Positions 33,636 to 41,973 are shown, counted from the stretch's first letter. The stretch: 64,000 nt of DNA from Limisphaerales bacterium (GCA_009773355.1 WRPG01000001.1:1-64000), one strand, 5' to 3'. The notes: generated from the letters alone by a model not told the origin. Program-made: numbers and translations.

Positions 33636-35840
33636 TCAGAGACTCCTCACGTCGTCTCCTACGTGGAAGGCGGCGAGCACGGCCTGCGCGGCAGCCGGGT
33701 CGTTCAGGCACACTGCGCCGCTGCGGATGCGGGGAACTGGCTCACCTTCGAGTCGCAGGGGGAAGCGTCCGCGCAGCTGGGCCGCGTAGCTGGGAAAGTC
33801 GGTGAAGCCCTCTGCCCGCAGCCCGGCCGCGTTCACGAGCCGGAACTTCCCGCCCGCGCCGGGCGCGACGCGCTGCATCAGCTCCAGCGTCAGCCGGCCC
33901 ATCGTGTAACGCGGGTTGATTTCCACGACGGGCTTGAGCCGCGCTCGGCCGGCGGCGTCGCGATAGACAAAGGCGTCCACGCCGACGGGACCGAGGTAGC
34001 CGGCGGCTTTTAGCTCGGTTTCCAAGGACTTGAACAGCGAGGCGAACAGCTCCCGCAGCCAAGCTGCGGCCCCGCGTTGCCCGCGGAAGCAATCCAGCAC
34101 GGCGGGCGGGACTGAGCGTGCGAAGTTCGGCGCGGCGGTGTTGGCGAGGAACTGGCCGCGCGCGTCCGTGAGCAGGCCGGTGTAGCCCAGCAGGCGCAGG
34201 CCGGCCGTCTCCATCTCCAACTGCGCGGAGAAGTCCACCACGCGCTCCAGCCACGGCTCGACGACGAGTTGCCGGCCGTTTTGCAACGACTTCTCCATCC
34301 ACCGACGCTGCGTGTCCAACAGCTTCGGCTCCCACAGCCGCAGCGCGTTGTGTCCCGCGAGGCCGAAGGCCTGCTTCACCACGACCTTGTGGTGCCCGCG
34401 CTGGCGAATCGCAGTGATGGCGGCGAGCGCGTCTTCCAGCGAGCCGACTGCCACGCCAACTTCATCCACCGAGCAAAGCGGGAGCGCACCGTCGGCGTGC
34501 CGGCGGCTTGCAGCCGCTGTCTGTGGCTGTCGTTCGTGAGCGAGCGCGTCGTGCGGGCCACCCGCAACGCGGCGACTGCAAGTCGCCGGCACAGGCGCGA
34601 CGTCCGCATTGTCCCCGCTGAGAAACGTGCGCAGAAGCTCCGCGCTCCACGCCTTCGAGTAGAGCGGGCGAATGCGCTCGTTGAAGGAGGTCTCCGCCGT
34701 GCGCGTTTCGCCGGTGAGGCTGGCGAAGAGCGGCGCGAACAACTCCACGCTGTCCTGCCCCCACGCCCACGGGCGCAGGCGGCCGAGCTTGCGCTGCGCG
34801 AGGGCGACGCAGTCCTTGCGCTGCACGAACTCCGGCAGCGGGAAACCCGCCTGCTTCAGCCCGCTGAGGAACGCGACGGCGGGCCGCTCTTCCACGAGCA
34901 CCACGTCGTCTTGCCGGCCCAGAAACATCGGCAGCGCAGCGAGGTCGTGCGCGAGCTGCGCCTGATGCTTCACCGGCGTGAAGGACTTCCCCTGAGCGAT
35001 GCGGCCCTCGGCGAACGGGTTGAAGACGAAGACACTTGGCGTGCGGCCCTTCGACTGCGCATACACGTCCAGCTCCGCGATGAATGTCGCGTCGAGTCCC
35101 GCCGCGCGCCGACCTTCGACATTAAGCGCGATGCCCTTGGCCCGCTGTGGCGAGAGGGGGAACTTGAGCTGCGTGCAGAAGGCCTCCCAATCGCTTTGCC
35201 CCGGCTGCTTCCAGCGGCGGAACCACTTCAGCCCGTAGGCGACGTGGGCGATTTCGTCGCGGTAAATCCGGTCGAGCAGCTTGGCCGACTCCGTATCGCC
35301 AGCCGTCGCAAAGCCGCGCGCGAAGTGGCGGGCGAAGTCGAGGTTAGCCTGCTCGAAGGTCAGGCTGAGGCCGGCGACGTAGTCCATCGGGCTGCTCATG
35401 CCCGACACCGCGCGCCAGAAGTAGCCGCTCACCGGCAGCTCGCCGAACGCGATGCCGCACGCGCGCATCCGGGTCAGATACCAGCGCGTGTGCTCCTGTT
35501 CGTCGCGCAGCGTTTGGAGCACGCCGCGACGGAAGGCGGGGGGCGCATCGGGAAAGCGAAGGAGCACCAGCGCCATCAGCTCCGTGGCGAGCAGCTCGTG
35601 GTTTGCGAAGAAGTGCAGCAGGCGGCCGCGCTCGCGCTCGTCGTCGAGGCGGTGGAGGCCGGGGAACTCGGCTTTGGGGGAGCCAGCGGGCTTGAAGACA
35701 AGTTCCGCCGGACGACCGGGCATCGCAGGCGCAGCGAGCGCGGAGCCGGGGCGATCGTCCGTGACGAAGGCGGGGCACTGGAGCTTCTCCTCCAGTGTCG
35801 TCGCGAAGAGCACGCGTTCGGCAAGTTCACGCAGTTCCAT
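33636..35840 (-). CDS. DUF455 ferritin-like / ATP-grasp fusion protein, 734 aa
   Basis: Residues 1-265 match DUF455, a ferritin-like four-helix family. Candidate iron ligands are HELLATE (81-87), DEQEH (113-117), Glu about 163 and DEIAH (195-199). The rest looks like an ATP-grasp ligase: KVVVKQAFGLAGHNAL (485-500) with the ATP-binding lysine and glycine loop, VVEPWLERVVDF (526-537), and the Mg-binding VEINPRYTMG (639-648). Residues 417-448 are encoded by a family A palindromic element in a probable loop. The fusion suggests a di-iron oxidation or hydroxylation coupled to ATP-dependent ligation, for instance of an amino acid or peptide; that is inference. The start at 35840 (MELRELAERV) skips an upstream stretch lying in a repeat. 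Confidence 0.82.
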   Translation of the reverse strand: MELRELAERVLFATTLEEKLQCPAFVTDDRPGSALAAPAMPGRPAELVFKPAGSPKAEFPGLHRLDDERERGRLLHFFANHELLATELMALVLLRFPDAPPAFRRGVLQTLRDEQEHTRWYLTRMRACGIAFGELPVSGYFWRAVSGMSSPMDYVAGLSLTFEQANLDFARHFARGFATAGDTESAKLLDRIYRDEIAHVAYGLKWFRRWKQPGQSDWEAFCTQLKFPLSPQRAKGIALNVEGRRAAGLDATFIAELDVYAQSKGRTPSVFVFNPFAEGRIAQGKSFTPVKHQAQLAHDLAALPMFLGRQDDVVLVEERPAVAFLSGLKQAGFPLPEFVQRKDCVALAQRKLGRLRPWAWGQDSVELFAPLFASLTGETRTAETSFNERIRPLYSKAWSAELLRTFLSGDNADVAPVPATCSRRVAGGPHDALAHERQPQTAAASRRHADGALPLCSVDEVGVAVGSLEDALAAITAIRQRGHHKVVVKQAFGLAGHNALRLWEPKLLDTQRRWMEKSLQNGRQLVVEPWLERVVDFSAQLEMETAGLRLLGYTGLLTDARGQFLANTAAPNFARSVPPAVLDCFRGQRGAAAWLRELFASLFKSLETELKAAGYLGPVGVDAFVYRDAAGRARLKPVVEINPRYTMGRLTLELMQRVAPGAGGKFRLVNAAGLRAEGFTDFPSYAAQLRGRFPLRLEGEPVPRIRSGAVCLNDPAAAQAVLAAFHVGDDVRSL
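34497..34592. repeat. Palindromic element, family A copy 2 (inside CDS)
   Basis: 96 bp with the same outer ends as the copy at 6943 (GTGCCGGCG...CGCCGGCAC) and arm hairpins CGGCTTGCAGCCG and GGCGACTGCAAGTCGCC. The spacer is longer and unrelated. It is read on the opposite strand and in another frame than copy 1 yet leaves the fusion protein open. Confidence 0.82.
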
Positions 35841-35906
35841 GCGGGAGAAATGCGTAACAGGGCAGCCCGGGGGAGGCGAGCCGCCATGTAGGACAGCAGT
35901 GTGCCA

Positions 35907-35982
35907 GTAGCTCGACATTCCAATGTCGAGACCGGCTTGTCCCTCCGATGCCGTGGCACTCGACATTGGAATGTCGAGCTAC
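35907..35982. repeat. Palindromic element, family C copy 1
   Basis: 76 bp. Left arm GTAGCTCGACATTCC-AATGTCGAG and right arm CTCGACATTGG-AATGTCGAGCTAC are exact reverse complements, and each arm is a hairpin (CTCGACATT/AATGTCGAG). It sits in the divergent spacer between the DUF455 fusion gene and the GlcD-like gene. Copies 2 and 3 are at 38728 and 61203. Confidence 0.9.
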
Positions 35983-36066
35983 TTGGGCGGGAGCTGGACA
36001 ATGGAAGGACAGGCGGGACGCACCGTCCTACTTTGCAACGGCGCGCTGCCCCGCTACGCTCCGCCC

Positions 36067-37521
36067 ATGCATAGCCACGCTCCCGTCGTCGTGCCTGACT
36101 CCGTCATCGCGGAGCTGCGCACGCTGGTCGGCGCAGAGAACGTCCTTTCGCACGGGCACGAGCTGCTCGTGTATGAGTGCGACGCTTACACGCTGGAGAA
36201 GCACCTGCCCGGCGTCGTGGTGCTGCCGCGCACGACGGAGGAGGTCGCCGCCGTGGTGAAGCTCTGCGCCCGGCACGAGCTGCCCATCATCCCGCGCGGC
36301 GCGGGCACGAGCTTGAGCGGCACCGTGCTCGCCAGCACGGGTGGCGTGATGATTGCGCTCACGCGGATGAACCGCATCCTCGACCTCGACGTGCGCAACC
36401 GCCGCGCGCTCGTCGAGGCGGGCGTGGTGAACGCCCTCGTCACGCAAGCCGCGAAGCCCCACGGCCTCTTCTACGCACCGGACCCGTCGTCGCAGCCGGC
36501 CTGCACCATCGGCGGCAACGTCGGCACGAACTCCGGTGGGCCGCACACGCTCAAGAACGGCGTCACCACGAACCACGTCCTCGGCTGCGAAGTGGTTTTG
36601 CCCGACGGCGAAGTGGTCTGGCTCGGCACTACGCCGGACGGCGGCGAAGACGTGCCCGGCTACGACTTGCGCGGCGCGTTCATCGGCAGCGAGGGGATGT
36701 TCGGCATCGCCACGCGCGTGCTCGTGCGGCTCGTGCGCGCGCCGCAGGCCTTCAAGACGCTGCTGGGCATCTTCGAGTCCGTGGATGACGCGAGCCAGAC
36801 CGTCAGCGACATCATCGGCGCGGGCATGGTGCCGGGCGCGCTGGAGATGATGGACCAGATGATCACGCAGGCCGTCGAGGCGGCCTATCACTTCGGCTTC
36901 CCGACGGACGCGGGCGCGGTGCTGATTGTGGAACTCGACGGCCTTGCCGCCGGACTGGAGGAGCAATCCACGCGCGTGGTCGAGATTTGCCGGCGGAACA
37001 AGTCCCGCGAAGTGCGCGTGGCGAAGGACGACGCCGAGCGCGCGGAGATATGGAAATGCCGCAAGCGGGCGTTTGGCGCGATCGGCCGCCTCAGCCCGAA
37101 CTTCCTCACGCAGGACGGCGTGGTGCCGCGCTCGAAGCTCCCGGAGATCATGCGCTTCATCCGCGCCACGAGCGAGCGGCACGGCCTGCGCATCCCGAAC
37201 GTCTTCCACGCCGGCGACGGCAACATCCACCCGCTCATCCTCTACGATGAGCGCGACCCGGCGCAGGTGAAGCGCGCGGTGCAGGCGGGCGAGGAGATTC
37301 TGGAGAAGTGCGTGGCGCTGGGCGGCAGCGTGACGGGCGAGCACGGCATTGGCGTGGAGAAGGCGGACATGATGGCGCGGCAGTTCACGCCCGACGACCT
37401 GGAGGCGATGAAGATGCTCCGCCGCGTCTTCGACCCCGCGCAGCGCTGCAACCCGCACAAGATGTTCCCCGGCGCGAAACGCTGCGCGGACTTTGCGCCG
37501 AGGAAGCAAATTGCGGCGTGA
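36067..37521 (+). CDS. FAD-binding glycolate/D-lactate-type dehydrogenase (GlcD-like), 484 aa
   Basis: PCMH-type FAD domain with PIIPRGAGTSLSGTVLAS and the typical CTIGGNVGTNSGGPHTLKNGVT, then the FAD-oxidase C domain with VFHAGDGNIHPLI and GGSVTGEHGIGVEKADMM, whose histidines are active-site residues in GlcD and D-lactate dehydrogenases. Length is close to E. coli GlcD (499 aa). It oxidises a 2-hydroxy acid to the 2-keto acid and passes electrons to quinone or to partner subunits. glcE/glcF partners are not nearby, so substrate is uncertain. I chose the ATG at 36067 (MHSHAPVVVPDSV); the open frame upstream lies in the family C repeat. Confidence 0.92.
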   Translation: MHSHAPVVVPDSVIAELRTLVGAENVLSHGHELLVYECDAYTLEKHLPGVVVLPRTTEEVAAVVKLCARHELPIIPRGAGTSLSGTVLASTGGVMIALTRMNRILDLDVRNRRALVEAGVVNALVTQAAKPHGLFYAPDPSSQPACTIGGNVGTNSGGPHTLKNGVTTNHVLGCEVVLPDGEVVWLGTTPDGGEDVPGYDLRGAFIGSEGMFGIATRVLVRLVRAPQAFKTLLGIFESVDDASQTVSDIIGAGMVPGALEMMDQMITQAVEAAYHFGFPTDAGAVLIVELDGLAAGLEEQSTRVVEICRRNKSREVRVAKDDAERAEIWKCRKRAFGAIGRLSPNFLTQDGVVPRSKLPEIMRFIRATSERHGLRIPNVFHAGDGNIHPLILYDERDPAQVKRAVQAGEEILEKCVALGGSVTGEHGIGVEKADMMARQFTPDDLEAMKMLRRVFDPAQRCNPHKMFPGAKRCADFAPRKQIAA

Positions 37522-37582
37522 ACGGTCGGAGCGGGGAATCAGAAAGCCAGCGCGCAGCCTATCAAGTGGTTAGCCGTCATGG

Positions 37583-37993
37583 TCATTTGACAACCTCATA
37601 ACTCGTCATCAATCCGACGGGGACTTCGCGCCTGCCGTCGCGCTTCCGTGACGACCTGATGAACCGCTCCACCGCTGCATCAAGCTGCTGCTGGCTCGAC
37701 GCTGTGATAAGTGTGCCGCCGGCCTGATGAAGGATGATGTAACCGTCAGTGCCGGGATTCGGCCGCCAGCCCCGCAACTCCAACCAGACACAGCAAACCG
37801 GATTCGTGTCGAGCGTGCTGACGGTGATACCAAACTCTCGTCCCAATTTCTCGGCGGCTGCACGCTGCTCCGCTGTGGCACTCTTGGGAATAGCAATCAT
37901 CGGGAAGGGGCGCGCATACTCTGTGGCTGCTGCGGCGACAACAGTGCAAAGCAACATCCCTGCTGCTAAGAGAGAGCGAAACGATGTCGTCAT
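37583..37993 (-). CDS. Small secreted protein, possible glycoside-hydrolase N-terminal-like domain, 136 aa
   Basis: Clear signal peptide (FRSLLAAGMLLCTVVAAAATE). The mature part alternates beta and alpha and ends GYIILHQAGGTLITASSQQQLDAAVERFIRSSR, which resembles the non-catalytic N-terminal domain of GH20/GH67-type proteins (a conserved 'ITA...L..GV..F' pattern). No catalytic domain is attached, so it may be a stand-alone or decayed domain. The gene is AT-richer than its neighbours, suggesting different origin or weaker constraint. No operon partner. Confidence 0.6.
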   Translation of the reverse strand: MTTSFRSLLAAGMLLCTVVAAAATEYARPFPMIAIPKSATAEQRAAAEKLGREFGITVSTLDTNPVCCVWLELRGWRPNPGTDGYIILHQAGGTLITASSQQQLDAAVERFIRSSRKRDGRREVPVGLMTSYEVVK

Positions 37994-38110
37994 AGCTGAT
38001 GGTGTGAATGACGGCTAACAGTTAGTTGACTGCGGATGCCGCAGTTTATCAGAGCTGGTATGGGAGAGTGGGCTGGACGCAACGGATTGTCCAGCACACG
38101 CCATCACACC

Positions 38111-38175
38111 GGAGCGCCGAGCATTGCTCGGCAGGAGGGCGGGCCTGCTCAAGGCCGAGCAATGCTCGGCGCTCC
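38111..38175. repeat. Palindromic element, family D copy 3
   Basis: 65 bp with 22-bp perfect arms starting GGAGCGCCGAGCATTGCTCG; each arm is a small hairpin (CCGAGCA/TGCTCGG). It lies in the divergent spacer between the 37583 gene and the 38240 gene. Confidence 0.88.
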
Positions 38176-38239
38176 ACGGCTTCACGCGCATTCCCGTCCG
38201 CTTGACTTGCCCGCGCCTCCGCCGGACGCTCCCGGCCCG

Positions 38240-38722
38240 ATGCAGCAGCCGGACAACATTCTCAAGCACTTCGCCCTCGTGGGCGTCATCGCGGTGGTGG
38301 GCTACTTCAGCCTCTACGCGCTGGACACCCACCTGCGCGCGCGCAAAGGCCCGTGGGAGGTGACCTTCGCGGCGGAGACGAACGGCACGCCCTACCTCGT
38401 CGTGAACCAGCCCGCGCTCGGCGTGCGCGACGTGAAGGTGCGCTTCCCCGGCGAGACCAACCCGCTGACCAACGCGCCGGTGACGGTGCGGTTCACGGAG
38501 CCGAACACGAAGCCGGCCTTCGGGGAGCTGCGCTTCCAGGACGCGACGTATCTGCCGGGAACGGTGACGTTGCTGGCGTTCAATCACGAGGTGGAGTTCA
38601 TCCCGCGCGGGCTTTCGCTGGACCGCCGGGAGCACGCCTGGCAGCCGGGCCTGTCGCTGGACCTCTCGCCCACCAACCAGGCGCCGCCGGTGCGCGTGAA
38701 GGCACGGAAGCGAAATTACTGA
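38240..38722 (+). CDS. Membrane-anchored protein of unknown function, 160 aa
   Basis: One N-terminal transmembrane helix (HFALVGVIAVVGYFSLYAL, about 9-27) then a short beta-rich extracytoplasmic domain (VTFAAETNGTPYLVVNQPAL, VTVRFTEPNT). I start at the ATG at 38240, just before the helix. The frame is open back to 38036, but that part covers the repeat at 38111. A family C repeat follows, then leuB. No family recognised; the fold looks like a small Ig- or carbohydrate-binding-type domain. Confidence 0.7.
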   Translation: MQQPDNILKHFALVGVIAVVGYFSLYALDTHLRARKGPWEVTFAAETNGTPYLVVNQPALGVRDVKVRFPGETNPLTNAPVTVRFTEPNTKPAFGELRFQDATYLPGTVTLLAFNHEVEFIPRGLSLDRREHAWQPGLSLDLSPTNQAPPVRVKARKRNY

Positions 38723-38727
38723 GCGTT

Positions 38728-38802
38728 GTAGCTCGACATTCCAATGTCGAGAACTGGCGGGGTGCCTGGGTTTCCGCACTCGACATTGGAATGTCGAGCT
38801 AC
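38728..38802. repeat. Palindromic element, family C copy 2
   Basis: 75 bp with the same arms as copy 1 (GTAGCTCGACATTCC...GGAATGTCGAGCTAC) and an unrelated spacer. It begins 5 bp after the stop of the 38240 gene and ends 75 bp before the leuB start, so it would be in the 5' leader if leuB has its own promoter. Confidence 0.9.
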
Positions 38803-38877
38803 GCGCGCATCCGTGCCGTCCGAGCTGGCCGACTTTCTTCTTCACTCCGTTTCCCCCGCCGGTATTCTCCGCGCCCT

Positions 38878-40029
38878 ATGTCAAAGACGTTCAAGGTCGC
38901 CGCGCTCGCCGGCGACGGCATCGGTCCCGAAGTGATGCGCGAGGCCGTCAAGGTTTTGCGCGCGGTGGCAACGAAGTTTTCCCTGAGTTTCCAAATCACC
39001 GAGGCGCCCGTGGGCTGGGCGGGCATTGACGCCGCCGGCAAGGCGCTGCCGGACACGACGCTCGCTTTGTGCAAGCAGAGCGACGCCATCCTGTTCGGTT
39101 CGGTGGGCCTGCCCGACCGCGACCCGACCATCCCGAAGGAGGAGCGGCCCGAGCGCGCGGCGCTGCTGCGCATCCGCAAGGAGTTCGGCCTCTACGCGAA
39201 CCTGCGCCCCGTGCAGCTCCCCAAGGCGCTGGCGCACGCGTGCCCGTTGCGCCCGGAGCGGCAGGGCGAGGGCATTGACATCCTCGTCGTGCGCGAGCTG
39301 ACGGGCGGGATGTATTTCGGCCAGCCGAAGAAGACGGAGGATTATTTCCACGAGGAGGCGCAGGCGGACGTGAACGCGACGGTCATCATGAAGCGCTGCC
39401 AGCGGGCGATTGACACGATGGTCTATACGACGCCGGAGATCGAGCGCATCGCCCATGTGGCGTTCAAGGCCGCGTCGCTCCGGCGCCGGAAGGTCACGAG
39501 CATTGACAAGGCGAACGTGCTGGAAAACGGCGTCCTTTGGCGCGAGGTGGTGACGAGGATCGGCAAGCAGTATCCCGACGTGGCGCTGGAGCACATGTTC
39601 GTGGACAACGCCGCGATGCAACTGGTGCTGCGGCCCACGCAGTTCGACGTGATGCTCTGCGAGAACATGTTCGGCGACATTCTCAGCGACGAGGCGGCGG
39701 CGCTCGCGGGTTCGCTCGGCATGTTGCCCAGCGCGAGCCTCGGCAAGGCGAGCGGGGAACTCACGTTCGGCTTCTTCGAGCCGGCGGGCGGCACCGCGCC
39801 GGACATCGCAGGCAAGAACCTCGCGAATCCCATCGCGCAAATCCTCTCCTCCGCGCTGATGCTGCGCTACAGCTTCGGCCTCAACGAGGCGGCGAACGCC
39901 ATCGAGGCCGCCGTCGGCAAAGCCATTGCCGCCGGCCTCCGCACCGGCGACATCTACTCCGCCGCTGACGCGAGCGCGAAGCTGGTTGGCACGCGCGAGA
40001 TAGGCGACGCGATCGCGGCGGCGGTCTAA
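38878..40029 (+). CDS. leuB: 3-isopropylmalate dehydrogenase, 383 aa
   Basis: Beta-decarboxylating dehydrogenase with N-terminal VAALAGDGIGPEVMREAV, the leuB-type VVRELTGGMYFGQPK, substrate/metal residues in DNAAMQLVLRPTQFDVMLCENMFGDILSDEAA, and the NAD-binding EPAGGTAPDIAGKNLANPIAQILS. It converts 3-isopropylmalate to 2-oxoisocaproate in leucine biosynthesis, in the cytoplasm. I set the ATG at 38878 (MSKTFKVAALAG); the open frame upstream is a shadow. It is somewhat longer than the usual 355-365 aa because of an extended loop around LPDRDPTIPKEERPERAA. The GlcD gene and deaminase nearby are not leucine genes. Confidence 0.96.
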   Translation: MSKTFKVAALAGDGIGPEVMREAVKVLRAVATKFSLSFQITEAPVGWAGIDAAGKALPDTTLALCKQSDAILFGSVGLPDRDPTIPKEERPERAALLRIRKEFGLYANLRPVQLPKALAHACPLRPERQGEGIDILVVRELTGGMYFGQPKKTEDYFHEEAQADVNATVIMKRCQRAIDTMVYTTPEIERIAHVAFKAASLRRRKVTSIDKANVLENGVLWREVVTRIGKQYPDVALEHMFVDNAAMQLVLRPTQFDVMLCENMFGDILSDEAAALAGSLGMLPSASLGKASGELTFGFFEPAGGTAPDIAGKNLANPIAQILSSALMLRYSFGLNEAANAIEAAVGKAIAAGLRTGDIYSAADASAKLVGTREIGDAIAAAV

Positions 40030-40083
40030 TCGCGCATCCTCGCCGCAGTTGCCGCGAATGTTCCCACGCGCTACAAGTGGCGC

Positions 40084-40521
40084 GTGGACCCATTTCTCCA
40101 AGCTGCCGTGGCCGAGGCGAAGCAGGGGCTGGCCGAGGGCGGCATCCCCATCGGCTCCGTGCTCGTGTGCGACGGGAAGATCATCGGGCGCGGACACAAC
40201 CAGCGCGTGCAGCGCGGCAGCGTGATTCATCATGGCGAGATGAACTGCCTCGAAAACGCCGGCCGCCTGCGCGCGGAGGTGTATCGCCGCAGCGTGCTCT
40301 ACACGACGCTTTCACCCTGCCCGATGTGCAGCGGGGCCATCGTGCTCTACCGCATTCCGCGCGTGGTCGTCGGCGAGAATACGACCTTTCTGGGGGCGGA
40401 GGATTACCTGCGCGCGCAGGGCGTGGTGGTCGAAGTGCGGCAGGACGCGGACTGCATCCGGCTGATGCGCGAGTTCATCGCCGCGCGCCCGGACTTGTGG
40501 AACGAGGACATCGGCGTGTGA
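40084..40521 (+). CDS. Fcy1-type cytosine deaminase-like protein, 145 aa
   Basis: CDA-fold deaminase. Zinc ligands and proton-shuttling Glu lie in HHGEMNCLENAGRL (HGE) and SPCPMCSGAI (PCxxC). Sequence along the whole length resembles yeast Fcy1: EGGIPIGSVLV, GRGHNQRVQRGS, LYTTLSPCPMC, RIPRVVVGENTTF and the ending RPDLWNEDIGV, which in Fcy1 is RP..W.EDIGE. This is unlike the bacterial CodA (amidohydrolase) or tRNA adenosine deaminase TadA. Probable reaction is cytosine to uracil. The GTG at 40084 fits the Fcy1 N-terminus. The TPR gene follows 1 bp after the stop. Confidence 0.88.
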   Translation: MDPFLQAAVAEAKQGLAEGGIPIGSVLVCDGKIIGRGHNQRVQRGSVIHHGEMNCLENAGRLRAEVYRRSVLYTTLSPCPMCSGAIVLYRIPRVVVGENTTFLGAEDYLRAQGVVVEVRQDADCIRLMREFIAARPDLWNEDIGV

Positions 40522-40522
40522 C

Positions 40523-41032
40523 ATGAAGCCGCCCGCCGACGTGACTCCCGAGGCCCTGCTGGCCGCCGCGAACGAGCACCAGAACGCGGGTGATTCCGCC
40601 GCCGCGCTCGCGGCGTATGAGCGCGCGCTGCCGCTGCTCACCCCCGCTGAACACGCGCCCGCCCGCGGCCGCGCGCTCTTCCAGATGGCCCAGCTCGCCC
40701 GGATGGAAGGCCAGATTCCCCGGGCCTTCGCGCTTTACGACGAGTTGCTTCCGCTCGCTGAGAAGCTGGGCGACCACCGCGCTCACGGCCTCGGCGTGGC
40801 CATGCGCGGTCAACTGGAGTTCATGCAGGGGGACAAGCCGGCGGGGATTCAGGCGATGGTTCGCGGCCTGGAGGAGTTGCGTCGCTGCGGCGCGACCGAG
40901 GCGGAACATCTCACCTGCCACACGCGCTTCTTCAGCCGCCGCCTGCCGCGCGCGGAGTTTGAGAGCAGCGTGCAGGCTGCCACGACGGACCCTGAACTGC
41001 GCCGGCTGTTGCTGGCGGCGGAAGGCTGCTAG
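40523..41032 (+). CDS. TPR-like helical repeat protein, 169 aa
   Basis: Made of about three tetratricopeptide-like helix pairs: LLAAANEHQNAGDSAAALAAYERAL, GRALFQMAQLARMEGQIPRAFALYDELLPLAEKLGD and GLGVAMRGQLEFMQGD. No signal peptide or catalytic motif. Likely a cytoplasmic adaptor with unknown partner. It is packed between the deaminase (1-bp gap) and YjbQ (9-bp gap), so co-transcription is likely, without a clear functional link. Confidence 0.75.
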   Translation: MKPPADVTPEALLAAANEHQNAGDSAAALAAYERALPLLTPAEHAPARGRALFQMAQLARMEGQIPRAFALYDELLPLAEKLGDHRAHGLGVAMRGQLEFMQGDKPAGIQAMVRGLEELRRCGATEAEHLTCHTRFFSRRLPRAEFESSVQAATTDPELRRLLLAAEGC

Positions 41033-41041
41033 CCTCGCGGC

Positions 41042-41461
41042 ATGAAATCGCTCACCGAGCAGCTTTGGTTTGAAGTGCCGGGCCGGCGCGGCTTCGTGAA
41101 CATCACGGACACGGTCGAGTCGCTCGTGCGCAAGAGCGGCGTCAAGGAGGGCCTCTGCCTCGTGAACGCCATGCACATCACGGCCAGCGTCTTCATCAAC
41201 GACGAGGAGTCCGGGCTGCACCACGATTACGAGGTCTGGCTGGAGCGGCTGGCTCCGCACGCCCCCACCACGCAGTATCATCACAACCGCACGGGCGAGG
41301 ACAACGCGGACGCTCATCTCAAGCGGCAAATCATGGGCCGGGAAGTGGTCGTGGCCATCACGAAAGGCAAGTTGGACTTCGGCCCGTGGGAGCAAATCTT
41401 CTATGGCGAGTTCGATGGCAACCGACGCAAGCGCGTGCTGGTGAAAATCATCGGGGAGTAG
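41042..41461 (+). CDS. YjbQ family (UPF0047) protein, 139 aa
   Basis: Matches the YjbQ/UPF0047 family over full length (about 138 aa): [35 protein letters not shown]-type HLK segment, and [13 protein letters not shown]-like C-terminus ([12 protein letters not shown]). Conserved His residues in HITAS, HHNR and AHLKRQ are probable metal ligands. Members can complement thiamine-phosphate synthase weakly, but the physiological role is unsettled. Last gene of the leuB-side plus-strand run. Confidence 0.92.
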   Translation: MKSLTEQLWFEVPGRRGFVNITDTVESLVRKSGVKEGLCLVNAMHITASVFINDEESGLHHDYEVWLERLAPHAPTTQYHHNRTGEDNADAHLKRQIMGREVVVAITKGKLDFGPWEQIFYGEFDGNRRKRVLVKIIGE

Positions 41462-41468
41462 GGCGCGG

Positions 41469-41545
41469 GGCGATGGAGTGATGGAGTAGTGGAGTGTTGT
41501 CGCCCACACAAAACCATTGCTCCATCACTCCATTACTCCACCGCC
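41469..41545. repeat. Palindrome between convergent genes
   Basis: Left arm GGCGATGGAGTGATGGAG and right arm CTCCATCACTCCATTACTCC can pair imperfectly over about 25 bp. It fills the spacer between YjbQ and the convergent DUF4404 gene, so the RNA hairpin may also act in transcript termination for both, although no T-run is evident. Confidence 0.7.
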
Positions 41546-41549
41546 TGCC

Positions 41550-41879
41550 TCAGATGCCGAGGTTCGACAGCGTGGTGCAGATGCGGTTGACGATGTCCAC
41601 CAGGCGCGGGTGCGACTTCTCGAAACCATCCACGGACGCCGCCAGACCGCCGAGTGAATGCTTCACCAACTCCGGGTTCGGCTCCTCGCGCGTTGCTTCA
41701 TGCGTGGAAACCTCCGTGAAGCCCGCGATGCTCTGCGCCTGCTCGCCGTGCGTCTTGGACAGCTCGGCGACCTCGGACTTGAGCGTGCCCAGCAGCGTGA
41801 GCAGCTCGGCCTTGGACTCGTCCTTCACAGCGGACTGTCCGATGCGGGCTTCAATCTTGGAGAGGGTGTCTTGAATCAT
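41550..41879 (-). CDS. DUF4404 family protein, 109 aa
   Basis: Short, helical, acidic protein (ESKAELLTLLGTLKSEVAELS then HPRLVDIVNRICTTLSNLGI at the end), fitting the small DUF4404 family. No membrane segment or catalytic motif. Starts at the ATG at 41879; the frame open further upstream runs into the repeat at 41974. Function unknown. Confidence 0.75.
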   Translation of the reverse strand: MIQDTLSKIEARIGQSAVKDESKAELLTLLGTLKSEVAELSKTHGEQAQSIAGFTEVSTHEATREEPNPELVKHSLGGLAASVDGFEKSHPRLVDIVNRICTTLSNLGI

Positions 41880-41973
41880 GGCCGGTTTGTTGTCGTGGGA
41901 AGACGATAGTCCGGCCCGCCGGAAAACAAAGCCGGGAATTGGCGGCGAGACAACCGGCGTTGCGCTGCCCCGC

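Noticed and set aside
35841-35966. Longer start of the DUF455 fusion
   Set aside because: The extra residues come from the family C palindrome between divergent genes.
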